Shown in pieces: positions 32,699-41,592 of a DNA stretch of 64,000 nucleotides. The translations under genes were made by a program, and so were the position numbers. Each line of letters starts with the position of its first letter. The first letter of the stretch is position 1. The notes beneath the pieces were generated by a model. It made no database searches and had not been told where the DNA came from. It saw only the letters and a list, made by a program, of their open reading frames with translations. This DNA comes from Candidatus Schekmanbacteria bacterium (lineage in GTDB: Bacteria > Schekmanbacteria > GWA2-38-11 > J061): NCBI GenBank assembly GCA_016219965.1, contig JACRJM010000003.1:186001-250000 (forward strand), in the 5' to 3' direction.

Positions 32699-34077
32699 TG
32701 CCGGAAAAATATCATATCCATGCGGAACCTGCTGAACCGCGATATCAACCTGTATTCAAACTAAGTTCAACCGAAAGAGACCAGTGCTTAGGCTGTAATG
32801 ATTGCGCCAAGCGAAACTGCATTTACGACGTTTATAAAAAAAGGGAGTTTTTGTCATCTGAACTTGTGGATTCGTCCGGCAGTTTTTGCAAATCGTGCAT
32901 GCGCTGCGTTCAGGAATGCAAAAACAACATCCTGTCAAAATTATTGAATCCTGAGTATACCCAAATTGGAAACAGTTACTGGACCCCGGCCATACTTACT
33001 TCTCTCTGGCAGCAGGCGCATGCAGGTAAAATTCCCGTTTCAGGAGCAGGATACGACGGCCCTTTTTCCGGCACAGGATTCGACGATATGTGGACTGATA
33101 TGTCCGAAATCGTCAGGCCCACCCGCGATGGCATACATGGCCGTGAATACATCAGCACATCCATTGATATTGGCACAAAATTAGACCGGTTGCATTTTAA
33201 TGGTCAGGAACTGGCAGACGACCTTCCTCCTATGTTCTCTTTACCACTGCCGATTATTTTCGATGTGCCCAGGCAGGCTGGTACATGGCGCGGGGTGAAG
33301 CAGGCTGTGCAGCAGGCAGCCCGGAAACTTCAAACCCTCGCATTTTGCGACGACAGGGAGAGCACCGGTTCTCACATTATTCCACGCTACAGTATTAACG
33401 AGAAAATAGAGCCTGATAATTCCAGCAAAATGATAGAAATATTTCTTGAATCCTGTGAAGGACAGTTAATTGATAAAGCGGAAAAGCTTGCCGGAGAGAT
33501 TTCTAAAAGCAAACCGGGGCTTGTAATATGCATTGGCCTTCCTATTTCAAAGAATACAGCTCAAACTGTTGTAAAGCTTGCAAAGAATAAAATAGGAACT
33601 TTTCATCTTTATGCAAATCACAGCGGCAGAGGAACAGGCTCCGATTCAGATTATTTCATAAAGGAAATAGTCAGAGAAACGCACCGGGGGCTCCTTGCCG
33701 AATCGATAAGGGATTGCGTTACCATTCTGGCGGGAGGAGGAATTGCCATGGCCGAGCATGTGGCAAAACTGATCGCTTGCGGTGCAGATGGAGTTGTCGT
33801 TGACAATGCGCTGCTTGTAGCCCTGGAATGCAGGATGTGCCTTGAATGCCTGGAAGAAGAACCCTGCCACGTGCATATCGATGCGATAGATCCTCAATGG
33901 GGAACCAAAAGAATCGTAAACCTTCTTGCATCGTGGCATTCACAACTGATTGAGGTTATGGGCGCTATGGGCCTTCGCGAAGTGCGAAGGTTAAGAGGGG
34001 AAACCGGCCGGGTAATGTTTTTCAGGGACCTGGAAGAAGAATGTTATGCACCGATATTCGGAAAGAGAGTATGGTAA
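32698..34077 (+). CDS. Degenerate GltB2-like Fe-S protein
   Basis: A 459-residue paralogue of the glutamate synthase FMN domain with an N-terminal ferredoxin unit (CLGCNDCAKRNC and CKSCMRCVQEC). The start, middle FNG...LPLPIIF, and C-terminus (LAGGGIAMAEHVAKLIACGADGVVV, CRMCLECLEEEPC) align with GltB2, but the catalytic middle is much altered and the usual GGMSFGSIS block is missing. It probably cannot bind both FMN and substrate in the normal way. I start at ATG 32698, coupled to metF. It may be an electron-transfer adapter between MetVF and GltB2; that is inference. Confidence 0.75.
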   Translation: MPEKYHIHAEPAEPRYQPVFKLSSTERDQCLGCNDCAKRNCIYDVYKKREFLSSELVDSSGSFCKSCMRCVQECKNNILSKLLNPEYTQIGNSYWTPAILTSLWQQAHAGKIPVSGAGYDGPFSGTGFDDMWTDMSEIVRPTRDGIHGREYISTSIDIGTKLDRLHFNGQELADDLPPMFSLPLPIIFDVPRQAGTWRGVKQAVQQAARKLQTLAFCDDRESTGSHIIPRYSINEKIEPDNSSKMIEIFLESCEGQLIDKAEKLAGEISKSKPGLVICIGLPISKNTAQTVVKLAKNKIGTFHLYANHSGRGTGSDSDYFIKEIVRETHRGLLAESIRDCVTILAGGGIAMAEHVAKLIACGADGVVVDNALLVALECRMCLECLEEEPCHVHIDAIDPQWGTKRIVNLLASWHSQLIEVMGAMGLREVRRLRGETGRVMFFRDLEEECYAPIFGKRVW

Positions 34078-35552
34078 ACATCATAAAAACCCCATCCCGT
34101 TTTAAAAACCGCATCGGCAAATTCGCCGTTCACCGGTCCGAGCGCTGCACAAGCTGCGGGAAATGTGTAACAGTATGTCCTTACAGCGTATTTGTAAAAG
34201 CAGGGGATAAAATGCTGCGCCCTAAATCCTACTTGTGCTCAGGTTTAAAGTGCGCGGAGTCGGAAAAAGGCTGTGTAAAAAACTGCCCTGCAGGCGCCCT
34301 TTCAGTTGCAGTCAATCCAAATTATAAAGTATTGGGTGATTACCGTTGGACGCCAGACCTTATTGTCTCCACCTGGTACCAGGCTGAAACAGGCGAATTA
34401 CCCTATATGGAAATTGAGTCCGACAGCGGGAATTCCGGCGGCGGATTGGATAGGATAAGGATAAAAGCGCGGCCGAAGGAATCAATAGATCCTAAAAAAG
34501 TCGATATGCGGATCAACCTTAATAAAAGAAACGACGGCCGGCCAAGCCTCATTATAGATATGCCCATTTACGGGGGCGGAATGTCATTCGGTTCCATAAG
34601 CGAAAGCACCATGATCGGCCGCGCCAAAAACGCAGCCGCATGGAACACCCTTACCTGCACAGGCGAAGGAGGGTATCCCGAGGCCCTTCACCCGTACGAT
34701 AATCATGTTATTACACAGGTTGCAACCGGGCTTTTTGGGGTAAGAGAAGAAACCATCCAGCGGGTACGCATGGTGGAATTCAAATATGCGCAGGGTGCAA
34801 AACCGGGTCTCGGCGGACACCTCCTTGGAGACAAAGTCACCGAAGCGGTCGCAAGAATGCGCGAGTCCGTCAAAGGAAACCCGCTTTTTTCTCCTTTTCC
34901 TTTTCATTCGGTCTATTCAATTGAAGACCACAAGAAACATGTGGACTGGATCAAGCACATAAACCCAAAAACTCTGGTTTCCACCAAAGTATCAACGCCT
35001 ACAGATGTAGAAATGGTAGCCGTGGGCAGTTATTATGCCGGAGCGCATGTCATTCATATAGACGGAAGCTATGGCGGCACCGGTGCAGCACCGGAAATTG
35101 CTAAAAAAAATATCGCCATGCCTATAGATTATGCCATAAATAAAACTCACCGTTTTCTGACGCAGGAAGGCATAAGAGATAAAATAACGCTTATCGCCTC
35201 AGGAGGATTAAGAACCGCACATGATATTTTCAAGGCAATCGCCCTGGGTGCAGACGGTGTTGTAATAGGCACTTCAGAAATGGTCGCACTGGAATGCCTG
35301 CGCTGTAAAAACTGTGAGAGCGGACGCGGATGTGCGCGCGGGATTGCAACCACAGACCCATTATTAGGCGTTATGTTCAGCGTTGATTGGGCTTTTCAGC
35401 GGATGTATAATTTATATGCTTCCTTCGATAAGCAGTTGAGGAAACTTGTCGCTGCGGCAGGCTGCAGCTCAGTTACAGAGGTTGTCGGGCGGACAGAGCT
35501 GCTGCTGCACCTTGACTATGAAAACAATGAAAACAAGGATAAAGATGGATAA
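34071..35552 (+). CDS. Archaeal-type glutamate synthase FMN/Fe-S domain protein (GltB2), plus-strand copy
   Basis: A 493-residue protein with N-terminal two-cluster ferredoxin (CTSCGKCVTVC, CSGLKCAES, CVKNCPAG) and the glutamate synthase FMN barrel: GGMSFGSISESTMIGRAKNA, TGEGGYP, QGAKPGLGGHL, IDGSYGGTGAAP, LIASGGLRTAHDI, and the 3Fe-4S cysteines CLRCKNCESGRGC. It converts 2-oxoglutarate and ammonia from the amidotransferase to glutamate. I chose ATG 34071, overlapping the gene before by seven bases. Catalytic and cofactor motifs look intact. Confidence 0.9.
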   Translation: MVNIIKTPSRFKNRIGKFAVHRSERCTSCGKCVTVCPYSVFVKAGDKMLRPKSYLCSGLKCAESEKGCVKNCPAGALSVAVNPNYKVLGDYRWTPDLIVSTWYQAETGELPYMEIESDSGNSGGGLDRIRIKARPKESIDPKKVDMRINLNKRNDGRPSLIIDMPIYGGGMSFGSISESTMIGRAKNAAAWNTLTCTGEGGYPEALHPYDNHVITQVATGLFGVREETIQRVRMVEFKYAQGAKPGLGGHLLGDKVTEAVARMRESVKGNPLFSPFPFHSVYSIEDHKKHVDWIKHINPKTLVSTKVSTPTDVEMVAVGSYYAGAHVIHIDGSYGGTGAAPEIAKKNIAMPIDYAINKTHRFLTQEGIRDKITLIASGGLRTAHDIFKAIALGADGVVIGTSEMVALECLRCKNCESGRGCARGIATTDPLLGVMFSVDWAFQRMYNLYASFDKQLRKLVAAAGCSSVTEVVGRTELLLHLDYENNENKDKDG

Positions 35553-38148
35553 TTTTTCTGATACCATACAAAGGTCCCGTGCCCTGCTTCCAGCCCATGC
35601 ACATAATAATGCGGAAGAAAAACCGGCGCAGGAAGGCGGGTGCGGAGTCGTAGGCTTTGCCGCAAACGTTAAAATAAGCGGTCGTCATATCTTTGAGCCT
35701 TCCTGCCAGATGCATAACAGAGGCAATGGCAAAGGCGGGGGTATTGCCGCCGCCGGACTTGATGCCCGGTATTTTGGAATTTCACAAGAGATGCTGGATT
35801 CGTGTTATCTGCTTAATGTTGCCTACATGGATAGCGGCATTGTAAAGGAGCTTGAAAGCAGTTTTATTAACCCCCATTTTGATATTCATCACATTCATCA
35901 AATGCCAACAGTGAAAGATTTTAACGCCCTGGGTCTGGAGACAAAACCCCCGGATGTAAAACAATATTTCGTCCGTGTAAAAAAAGACGTTTTAAGCAAG
36001 TTCTCAAAACCCTTTGCAAAGGCAGCTCATCGCGACATTGAAGATGAATTCGTTTGGCAGAATTCATTTAAAATAAACCAGAAATACTACGCTTCGCTTG
36101 GAGATAAAAAGGCGTTCGTTCTTTCGCATGCCAGGAATTTAATGATCATGAAAATAGTGGGCTATGCAGAAAACGTGGTAAAGTATTACCAGCTCGAAGA
36201 TATGCAGGCACATATATGGATCGCACACCAGCGCTACCCGACCAAGGGGCGGGTCTGGCATCCAGGAGGAGCGCATCCTTTTATTGGAATGAACGAGGCA
36301 CTTGTACATAACGGTGATTTTGCAAACTATCATTCCGTGTCCGAATACCTTAAAGAACGTAACATGATACCCCAGTTTTTAACGGATACCGAGGTTTCGG
36401 TCATGATATTTGACCTGTGGAACCGCGTTTATAAATATCCAATGGAATACATTATTGAAGCGCTTGCTCCCACCACTGAGCTTGATTTTGACCGGCTTCC
36501 AAAAGAAAAACAAAAAATTTACGCAGCCATTCAGGCCATGCACATTCACGCCTCCCCGGATGGTCCGTGGTTTTTTATAATAGCCAGAAGCCAGCCCGAT
36601 GCAAACGAATACCAGCTTTTGGGAATAACAGATACATCCATGCTGAGGCCCCAGGTGTTCGCCCTTTCCGAAGGAAAGGTGCAAATAGGTTTATGCGCTT
36701 CCGAAAAAAAGGCTATTGACGCGGCTTTGGGAAGTATTTCAAAAGAAGACAGCAGATTCAGACCCATTGCCGACAAATATTGGAACGCCCGGGGCGGCAG
36801 TCACGCAGACGGCGGAGCGTTTGTTTTTAAAGTAAAACCAAACGGCGCAGAAGGTGAATTGCGCTGTTTTAATAAATTCGGGCATGAGGTAAAAGCTGAT
36901 CCCGAAAAAATTGCGTGTAATTTTTCTGAAAATTTTGCCAGCGCCGGCACCATTGCCGAAGGCGATGAAATAAAACGGCTTTTAGAAAATGGCAGCGCGC
37001 CGGAGCTTTTTACATTAATTTCCGGCAAAATATCTGAATGCGATTATATGAAGCTGCGCTGGTATATAGACCATATCGTTTCTCACGGAAGCGGCAGAAA
37101 CACTGCTTCTGCCATTGAGACGCTCACCCTGCTCAATGATATGAAATATGATAATGGACATAAAAAGAGAAGCTCTGTTTTGCAGATAATCCGTTCCGGC
37201 ATCGATTCTTTACTGCACAATACACCTTCTATTGCTGAAAAAAAATCCGGCAATTCTGAATATTGCAGAATCACCTATGCAACCAAAGATCTGTTAAGGC
37301 CTCCTGCAGCAGGCGAGAAAATCCTTGTTGTAGATGCCGCCGAGTTTGAGCCTGAAGGGGAAAACTGCGATTCCACACTTGCGGTAAAATCATATACCTT
37401 AGGGTGGAAGCATTTTGTGGTGTTTAACCTTAAAGGGCAAAGGTTTCATGGCTGCGGATTCGGTCCCGGCTCCCATGAAATCCGCATGGATCTCTACGGC
37501 AGTTCAGGGGACTACGCGGGCAGCGGCATGGACGGATGCCAATTATATATCCATGGCGATGCCCAGGACCAGCTTGGGCAGATACTTAAAGACGGAAATT
37601 TGGTCGTCTACGGAAGCGTGGGACAAACATTCATGTACGGGGCAAAAGGCGGAAAGGTTTTTATTATGGGAAATGCTGCAGGCCGCCCATTGATTAATGC
37701 CGTAGGACGTCCCAGGGTTGTGATTAACGGAACCTGTCTTGATTTTCTCGCGGAATCATTTATGGCGGGCGATGCCCTAAACGGCGGGGGTTTTGCTATT
37801 GTCAATGGAATTGAGTTTGACCAAAAAGGCGCTTTACGTGAATTATCGTTGCCCTATCCCGGTTCAAACCTTTTTTCTCTGGCTTCCGGCGGGGCGCTTT
37901 ATATCCGTGATCCGAAAAATACAATTGTTGAGCAGCAGTTAAACGGCGGAACAATCGTTAAATTGAAAAAAGCCGATTGGGACGTTATTGCGCCATATCT
38001 GGATGAGAATGAAGAATTATTCAAAATAAAAGTTTCGGATTTACTTACCGTAGATGGCAAAAGGCTGCCTCCGGAAGACGTTTACAGGAAAATAATGCCC
38101 ATCCAGGCCGAGGTCCTTGCCAGTGAAATGGCTGATGAAGAAGAATAG
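35545..38148 (+). CDS. Glutamate synthase amidotransferase fused to GXGXG domain (GltB1-GltB3)
   Basis: An 867-residue fusion. The N-terminal class II glutamine amidotransferase has its nucleophile C33 in GGCGVVGF after a 32-residue leader that would need removal, and FEPSCQMHNRGNGKGG, RYPTKGRVWHPGGAHPF, ALVHNGDF. The C-terminal region (about 590-820) is the right-handed beta-helix GXGXG domain (GSHEIRMDLYGSSGDYAG, GKVFIMGNAAGRPL). I chose ATG 35545 with AAGGA upstream. In the minus-strand cluster the same two domains are separate genes. It ends the operon; a convergent gene follows after 24 bases. Confidence 0.9.
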   Translation: MDNFSDTIQRSRALLPAHAHNNAEEKPAQEGGCGVVGFAANVKISGRHIFEPSCQMHNRGNGKGGGIAAAGLDARYFGISQEMLDSCYLLNVAYMDSGIVKELESSFINPHFDIHHIHQMPTVKDFNALGLETKPPDVKQYFVRVKKDVLSKFSKPFAKAAHRDIEDEFVWQNSFKINQKYYASLGDKKAFVLSHARNLMIMKIVGYAENVVKYYQLEDMQAHIWIAHQRYPTKGRVWHPGGAHPFIGMNEALVHNGDFANYHSVSEYLKERNMIPQFLTDTEVSVMIFDLWNRVYKYPMEYIIEALAPTTELDFDRLPKEKQKIYAAIQAMHIHASPDGPWFFIIARSQPDANEYQLLGITDTSMLRPQVFALSEGKVQIGLCASEKKAIDAALGSISKEDSRFRPIADKYWNARGGSHADGGAFVFKVKPNGAEGELRCFNKFGHEVKADPEKIACNFSENFASAGTIAEGDEIKRLLENGSAPELFTLISGKISECDYMKLRWYIDHIVSHGSGRNTASAIETLTLLNDMKYDNGHKKRSSVLQIIRSGIDSLLHNTPSIAEKKSGNSEYCRITYATKDLLRPPAAGEKILVVDAAEFEPEGENCDSTLAVKSYTLGWKHFVVFNLKGQRFHGCGFGPGSHEIRMDLYGSSGDYAGSGMDGCQLYIHGDAQDQLGQILKDGNLVVYGSVGQTFMYGAKGGKVFIMGNAAGRPLINAVGRPRVVINGTCLDFLAESFMAGDALNGGGFAIVNGIEFDQKGALRELSLPYPGSNLFSLASGGALYIRDPKNTIVEQQLNGGTIVKLKKADWDVIAPYLDENEELFKIKVSDLLTVDGKRLPPEDVYRKIMPIQAEVLASEMADEEE

Positions 38149-38172
38149 GTCTCTACTTTAATAATTACGTTG

Positions 38173-39216
38173 TCACTTCACCCCGGTTACATAACCGAGG
38201 TTGCGGAACTTGCCGGACAGCTTTGTCATTGTCTTGAAGCTGATATTCTTGAAGCCTGCATCTTTTAACCACTTAGTCATCTCGCCGCGGGAGCGCGAGT
38301 CGCCCCCTTCAGTTTCAATCATGAGGGCAATCGAGAAAAGCACTGGGAAGAGAGGTCCTGTGCGGTCATCTTTTACTATAGATTCTTTTAATATTATAGC
38401 ACCGCCTTTGGGGAGATAATCATAAGCCTTGTTTACCATCTTGCGGCAATTCTCCTCGTTGTAGCCGTCGAGGATGCCGGAGATTAAAATAAGATCTGCA
38501 CCCTGCGGGAATGGGTCTTTAAGTATATTGCCGGGATGGGTTTTCACCCGGCTATTCATCTTGTAATTTGCTATTGTCCCTTCTGCAACCTTGCATACAG
38601 GAGGAAAATCAAAGATAGTTGCCTTGAGCTTTGGGTGTTTCTTTGCAGCCATTACAGAGATGATCCCTGAGCCTCCGCCCAAATCAAGGAGGTGTTTGTA
38701 TTTTGAGAAGTTAAATGAACTCGCAAGCTCTTCTGCAGGCTTAACGCTGTAGGCATGCTGTGCCGCCATTGCAGCTTTTGCTATTTCAGGATCAATTGAT
38801 ATATTTCCTATGGTGTCTCCTTTTTCTCCGAAAACACGCCCATAGGAATCTTTTTTTATCGCCTCTCCAAGCTCGCCCCATCTGTCATAGAGAATCTTGT
38901 CATAGGCGCGCATCAGACCGCCAAGATAATCAGGTTTTCCTTTTACAAGATATGCAAGCGATACAGGTGTGTTGAAATACTTTCCGTTTTTATATTTGAG
39001 AAGATTTATGGCAGTCAAACCATTAAGCAACCTTGTGGCAGACCGTACAGGGAGATAGCATTTCCCGGCAACTTCGGCAGGCGTGAGCTTTCCCTTGCCA
39101 ATTAAGCTGAACACATCAAATTCCACACCCACAAAAAGTATTTTTGAAAGATGAAAGGCGGTCGCTATCTCAATTATCTTGTCAGAATTAAGCCCGCCAA
39201 CTTTCCTGGGTGGCAT
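38173..39216 (-). CDS. SAM-dependent O-methyltransferase-like protein
   Basis: A 347-residue protein of the Methyltransf_2 type with an N-terminal winged-helix dimerisation domain (about 10-100) and a SAM-binding domain with motif I LLDLGGGSGIISVMAA and acidic loop IFDFPPV. It resembles hydroxyneurosporene and other plant-like O-methyltransferases; the substrate is unknown. It ends the minus-strand hdrBC-gltB operon, 10 bases after gltB3. Fragments of its 3' end recur at 29243 and 30517. Confidence 0.85.
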   Translation of the reverse strand: MPPRKVGGLNSDKIIEIATAFHLSKILFVGVEFDVFSLIGKGKLTPAEVAGKCYLPVRSATRLLNGLTAINLLKYKNGKYFNTPVSLAYLVKGKPDYLGGLMRAYDKILYDRWGELGEAIKKDSYGRVFGEKGDTIGNISIDPEIAKAAMAAQHAYSVKPAEELASSFNFSKYKHLLDLGGGSGIISVMAAKKHPKLKATIFDFPPVCKVAEGTIANYKMNSRVKTHPGNILKDPFPQGADLILISGILDGYNEENCRKMVNKAYDYLPKGGAIILKESIVKDDRTGPLFPVLFSIALMIETEGGDSRSRGEMTKWLKDAGFKNISFKTMTKLSGKFRNLGYVTGVK

Positions 39217-39226
39217 CTGTTTCCTT

Positions 39227-40042
39227 TTAATAGGCGTAGAGCCTTCCGTAAGGGCGATGGCTTACTGGTATAATTTTAAGAAAAGGTTTGGACATGATAT
39301 TCTCATAATCAAGATCCAGATCTGCGGCATACTCTTTCAGTAGTTTCTCAAGTTCTTTCATGTCAGCATCTGTCATGTCAACAATGCCGACCTCTTTTCC
39401 AAGTTTCTTCTTATTTACTTCGCCGCGAACATAGATGATCCCGCCATGCATTCCTGTCCCGAGATAATCTCCAACTATTGGTCTTTCATCTTCTTCTTCA
39501 AGACCAAGAAGTACCAGTATTCCTCCTGCCATATATTCGCCGAAGAAATCCCCTGCATTGCCGCCAGCCACTATATATGACATTCTCTCCTTGTATGCTT
39601 TCATGTGGATTCCTACCCTGTAGCCCACATCACCCTTGATGAATATCTTGCCGCCCCTCATTCCGTAGCCGATTACATCGCTCGCCTGACCATGCACAAC
39701 TATCTTGCCAAGACTCATCGTGTTGCCCACTGCATCCTGCACATTGTCATTTACTATTATGGTTGGACCGCTCATGAAAGCGCCAAGGTCGTTTCCGGGG
39801 ACACCATTTATTATTATGGTAGCTTCCTTTTCTATGGCATCGCCGATATAGCGCTGTCCGTTTACATTATCAAGCTCAACAATATTATAATCCTTATTTA
39901 AAATGGCATCACGCACCATCTCATTAAGTTCTTTGTAATAAATATCATGGGCGTCAATTACTAATTTTTTTTCGTCCATTTTAGCGGGATTTCCCCTCAC
40001 GGTTAGTTTCTTGTTAAGCCGAGTAGTTAAGTTTCCTTCCAT
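39227..40042 (-). CDS. Glutamate synthase GXGXG domain protein (GltB3)
   Basis: A 271-residue right-handed beta-helix protein: repeated turns with GNTMSLGKIVVHGQASD, GYGMRGGKIFIKGDVGYRVG, IVAGGNAGDFFGEYMAGGILV and GTGMHGGIIYVRG. It is the stand-alone counterpart of the GltB C-terminal domain, which holds the synthase together and may line the ammonia tunnel. It lies between gltB2 and the methyltransferase in a minus-strand operon. Confidence 0.92.
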   Translation of the reverse strand: MEGNLTTRLNKKLTVRGNPAKMDEKKLVIDAHDIYYKELNEMVRDAILNKDYNIVELDNVNGQRYIGDAIEKEATIIINGVPGNDLGAFMSGPTIIVNDNVQDAVGNTMSLGKIVVHGQASDVIGYGMRGGKIFIKGDVGYRVGIHMKAYKERMSYIVAGGNAGDFFGEYMAGGILVLLGLEEEDERPIVGDYLGTGMHGGIIYVRGEVNKKKLGKEVGIVDMTDADMKELEKLLKEYAADLDLDYENIMSKPFLKIIPVSHRPYGRLYAY

Positions 40043-40067
40043 TTTACACTATACTCCTATTTACTTA

Positions 40068-41573
40068 TTATTTCCCTGCCGCTTTTACGGCAAGTATATC
40101 AAGGGTCTGCGAATCAAGCCCTATGCCCCTCAACCTTTCCCTGCTTCCACGCAGAGATTCAATTGCGTTAAGCCCCAGGCTTCCAAGCACTTCTTTTATC
40201 TCAAGACTCCATGCCCTCAAAAGATTTATCAGTCTCTCTGCAGCTATTTCAGGGTCAAGCCTTCTGGTAAGCTCTGGTCTCTGCGTTGCAATACCCCATG
40301 CGCATCTTCCCATATGGCATGTCTGGCAGACGCGGCATCCAATGGCTATGAGCGCCCCTGTTCCTATGGCCACAGCATCAGCGCCGAGGGCAATTGCTTT
40401 AATCGCATCGGCAGCCGAGCGTATGCTTCCTGCCGCGATAAGCGAAGCATGGTTTCTTATACCTTCCTGTCTAAGCCTGTCGTCAACTGAAGCCAGGGCA
40501 AGCTCAAGGGGTATTCCAACATGGTCCCTTACTATCCTTGGCGCAGCACCGGTGCCGCCCCTGAAACCGTCAAGATAGACGATATCTGCTCCTGCCCTTA
40601 CTACGCCACTTGCGATGGCAGCAATATTATGGACTGTCGCTATCTTTACAGAAACCGGCTTGTAGCCTGTTGCTTCCTTGATTGCGAATATAAGCTGTCT
40701 TAAATCCTCTATGGAATATATGTCGTGGTGCGGGGCAGGCGAAAGCGCATCGGTCCCCATCGGAATCATACGGGTCTTTGAGATATCTAGACCTACCTTT
40801 TCACCCGGCAGATGGCCGCCTATTCCGGGCTTTGCACCCTGACCGATTTTTATGTCAACCGCAATACCCCTTTTGAGGTAATCGGCATGGACGCCAAACC
40901 TTCCGGATGCGCACTGCGTTATTGTATATTGTCCGTAGTCATAAAGTTCTTCATGGAGCCCGCCTTCACCGGTATGCATGACTGTCCCCATTTCTTTTGC
41001 AGCCATTGCCATTGCCTTATGGGAGTTAAGACTTATAGCTCCATAGGACATAGGCGCAAAGACGATTGGGATTTCAAGTTTTAAATTCTTTGGCGGTTTC
41101 TCTTTGAGCTTAAGTTTTCCGTCAGGTGTTTCAACAAACTCAAGTGAGTCAGGTTTTTTCCCAAGATAGGTCCTGAGTTCCATGGGCTCCCTTAACGGGT
41201 CGATTGACGGGTTAGTGACCTGGCAGGCATCGAGAACAAGATGGTCAAATATGATCTCATAGGGGAGATCGTTGCCCATCCCTGTTAAAAGTATGGAGCC
41301 TGTTTCAGCCTGCTTCCATATATCGAGGCGGTGCCTGTCTGTCCAGTTGGCACTTCCCTTGAAATCAGTCGGGTTTTTCCTTACGGTTATTACCTGTTCC
41401 GGGCAGTATACGACACACCTGTGGCAGGCAACGCACTTGAAATTATCAGGCACGACTTTGTTTTCAAAGCTTAATGCTTCATAACTGCAGTTCATAACGC
41501 AGCGTTTGCATCTGCGGCAGTTTGTATGCTCTATGTCAACTACGAATTCCGGTATGAGGTAGCTTCTTCTCAT
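40068..41573 (-). CDS. Archaeal-type glutamate synthase FMN/Fe-S domain protein (GltB2), minus-strand copy
   Basis: A 501-residue protein with N-terminal ferredoxin clusters (CRRCKRCVMNC, CVACHRCVVYC) and a full FMN barrel: APMSYGAISLNSHKAMA, TGEGGLHEEL, QGAKPGIGGHLPG, YLDGFRGGTGAAP, LIAAGSIRSAADAIKA and the 3Fe-4S cysteines CRVCQTCHMGRC. Its barrel opening (MSYGAISLNSH) matches the common archaeal-type GltB more closely than the plus-strand copy does. It should make glutamate from 2-oxoglutarate and glutamine-derived ammonia. Confidence 0.93.
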   Translation of the reverse strand: MRRSYLIPEFVVDIEHTNCRRCKRCVMNCSYEALSFENKVVPDNFKCVACHRCVVYCPEQVITVRKNPTDFKGSANWTDRHRLDIWKQAETGSILLTGMGNDLPYEIIFDHLVLDACQVTNPSIDPLREPMELRTYLGKKPDSLEFVETPDGKLKLKEKPPKNLKLEIPIVFAPMSYGAISLNSHKAMAMAAKEMGTVMHTGEGGLHEELYDYGQYTITQCASGRFGVHADYLKRGIAVDIKIGQGAKPGIGGHLPGEKVGLDISKTRMIPMGTDALSPAPHHDIYSIEDLRQLIFAIKEATGYKPVSVKIATVHNIAAIASGVVRAGADIVYLDGFRGGTGAAPRIVRDHVGIPLELALASVDDRLRQEGIRNHASLIAAGSIRSAADAIKAIALGADAVAIGTGALIAIGCRVCQTCHMGRCAWGIATQRPELTRRLDPEIAAERLINLLRAWSLEIKEVLGSLGLNAIESLRGSRERLRGIGLDSQTLDILAVKAAGK

Positions 41574-41592
41574 TATTAATCTTCTCTTTCAG

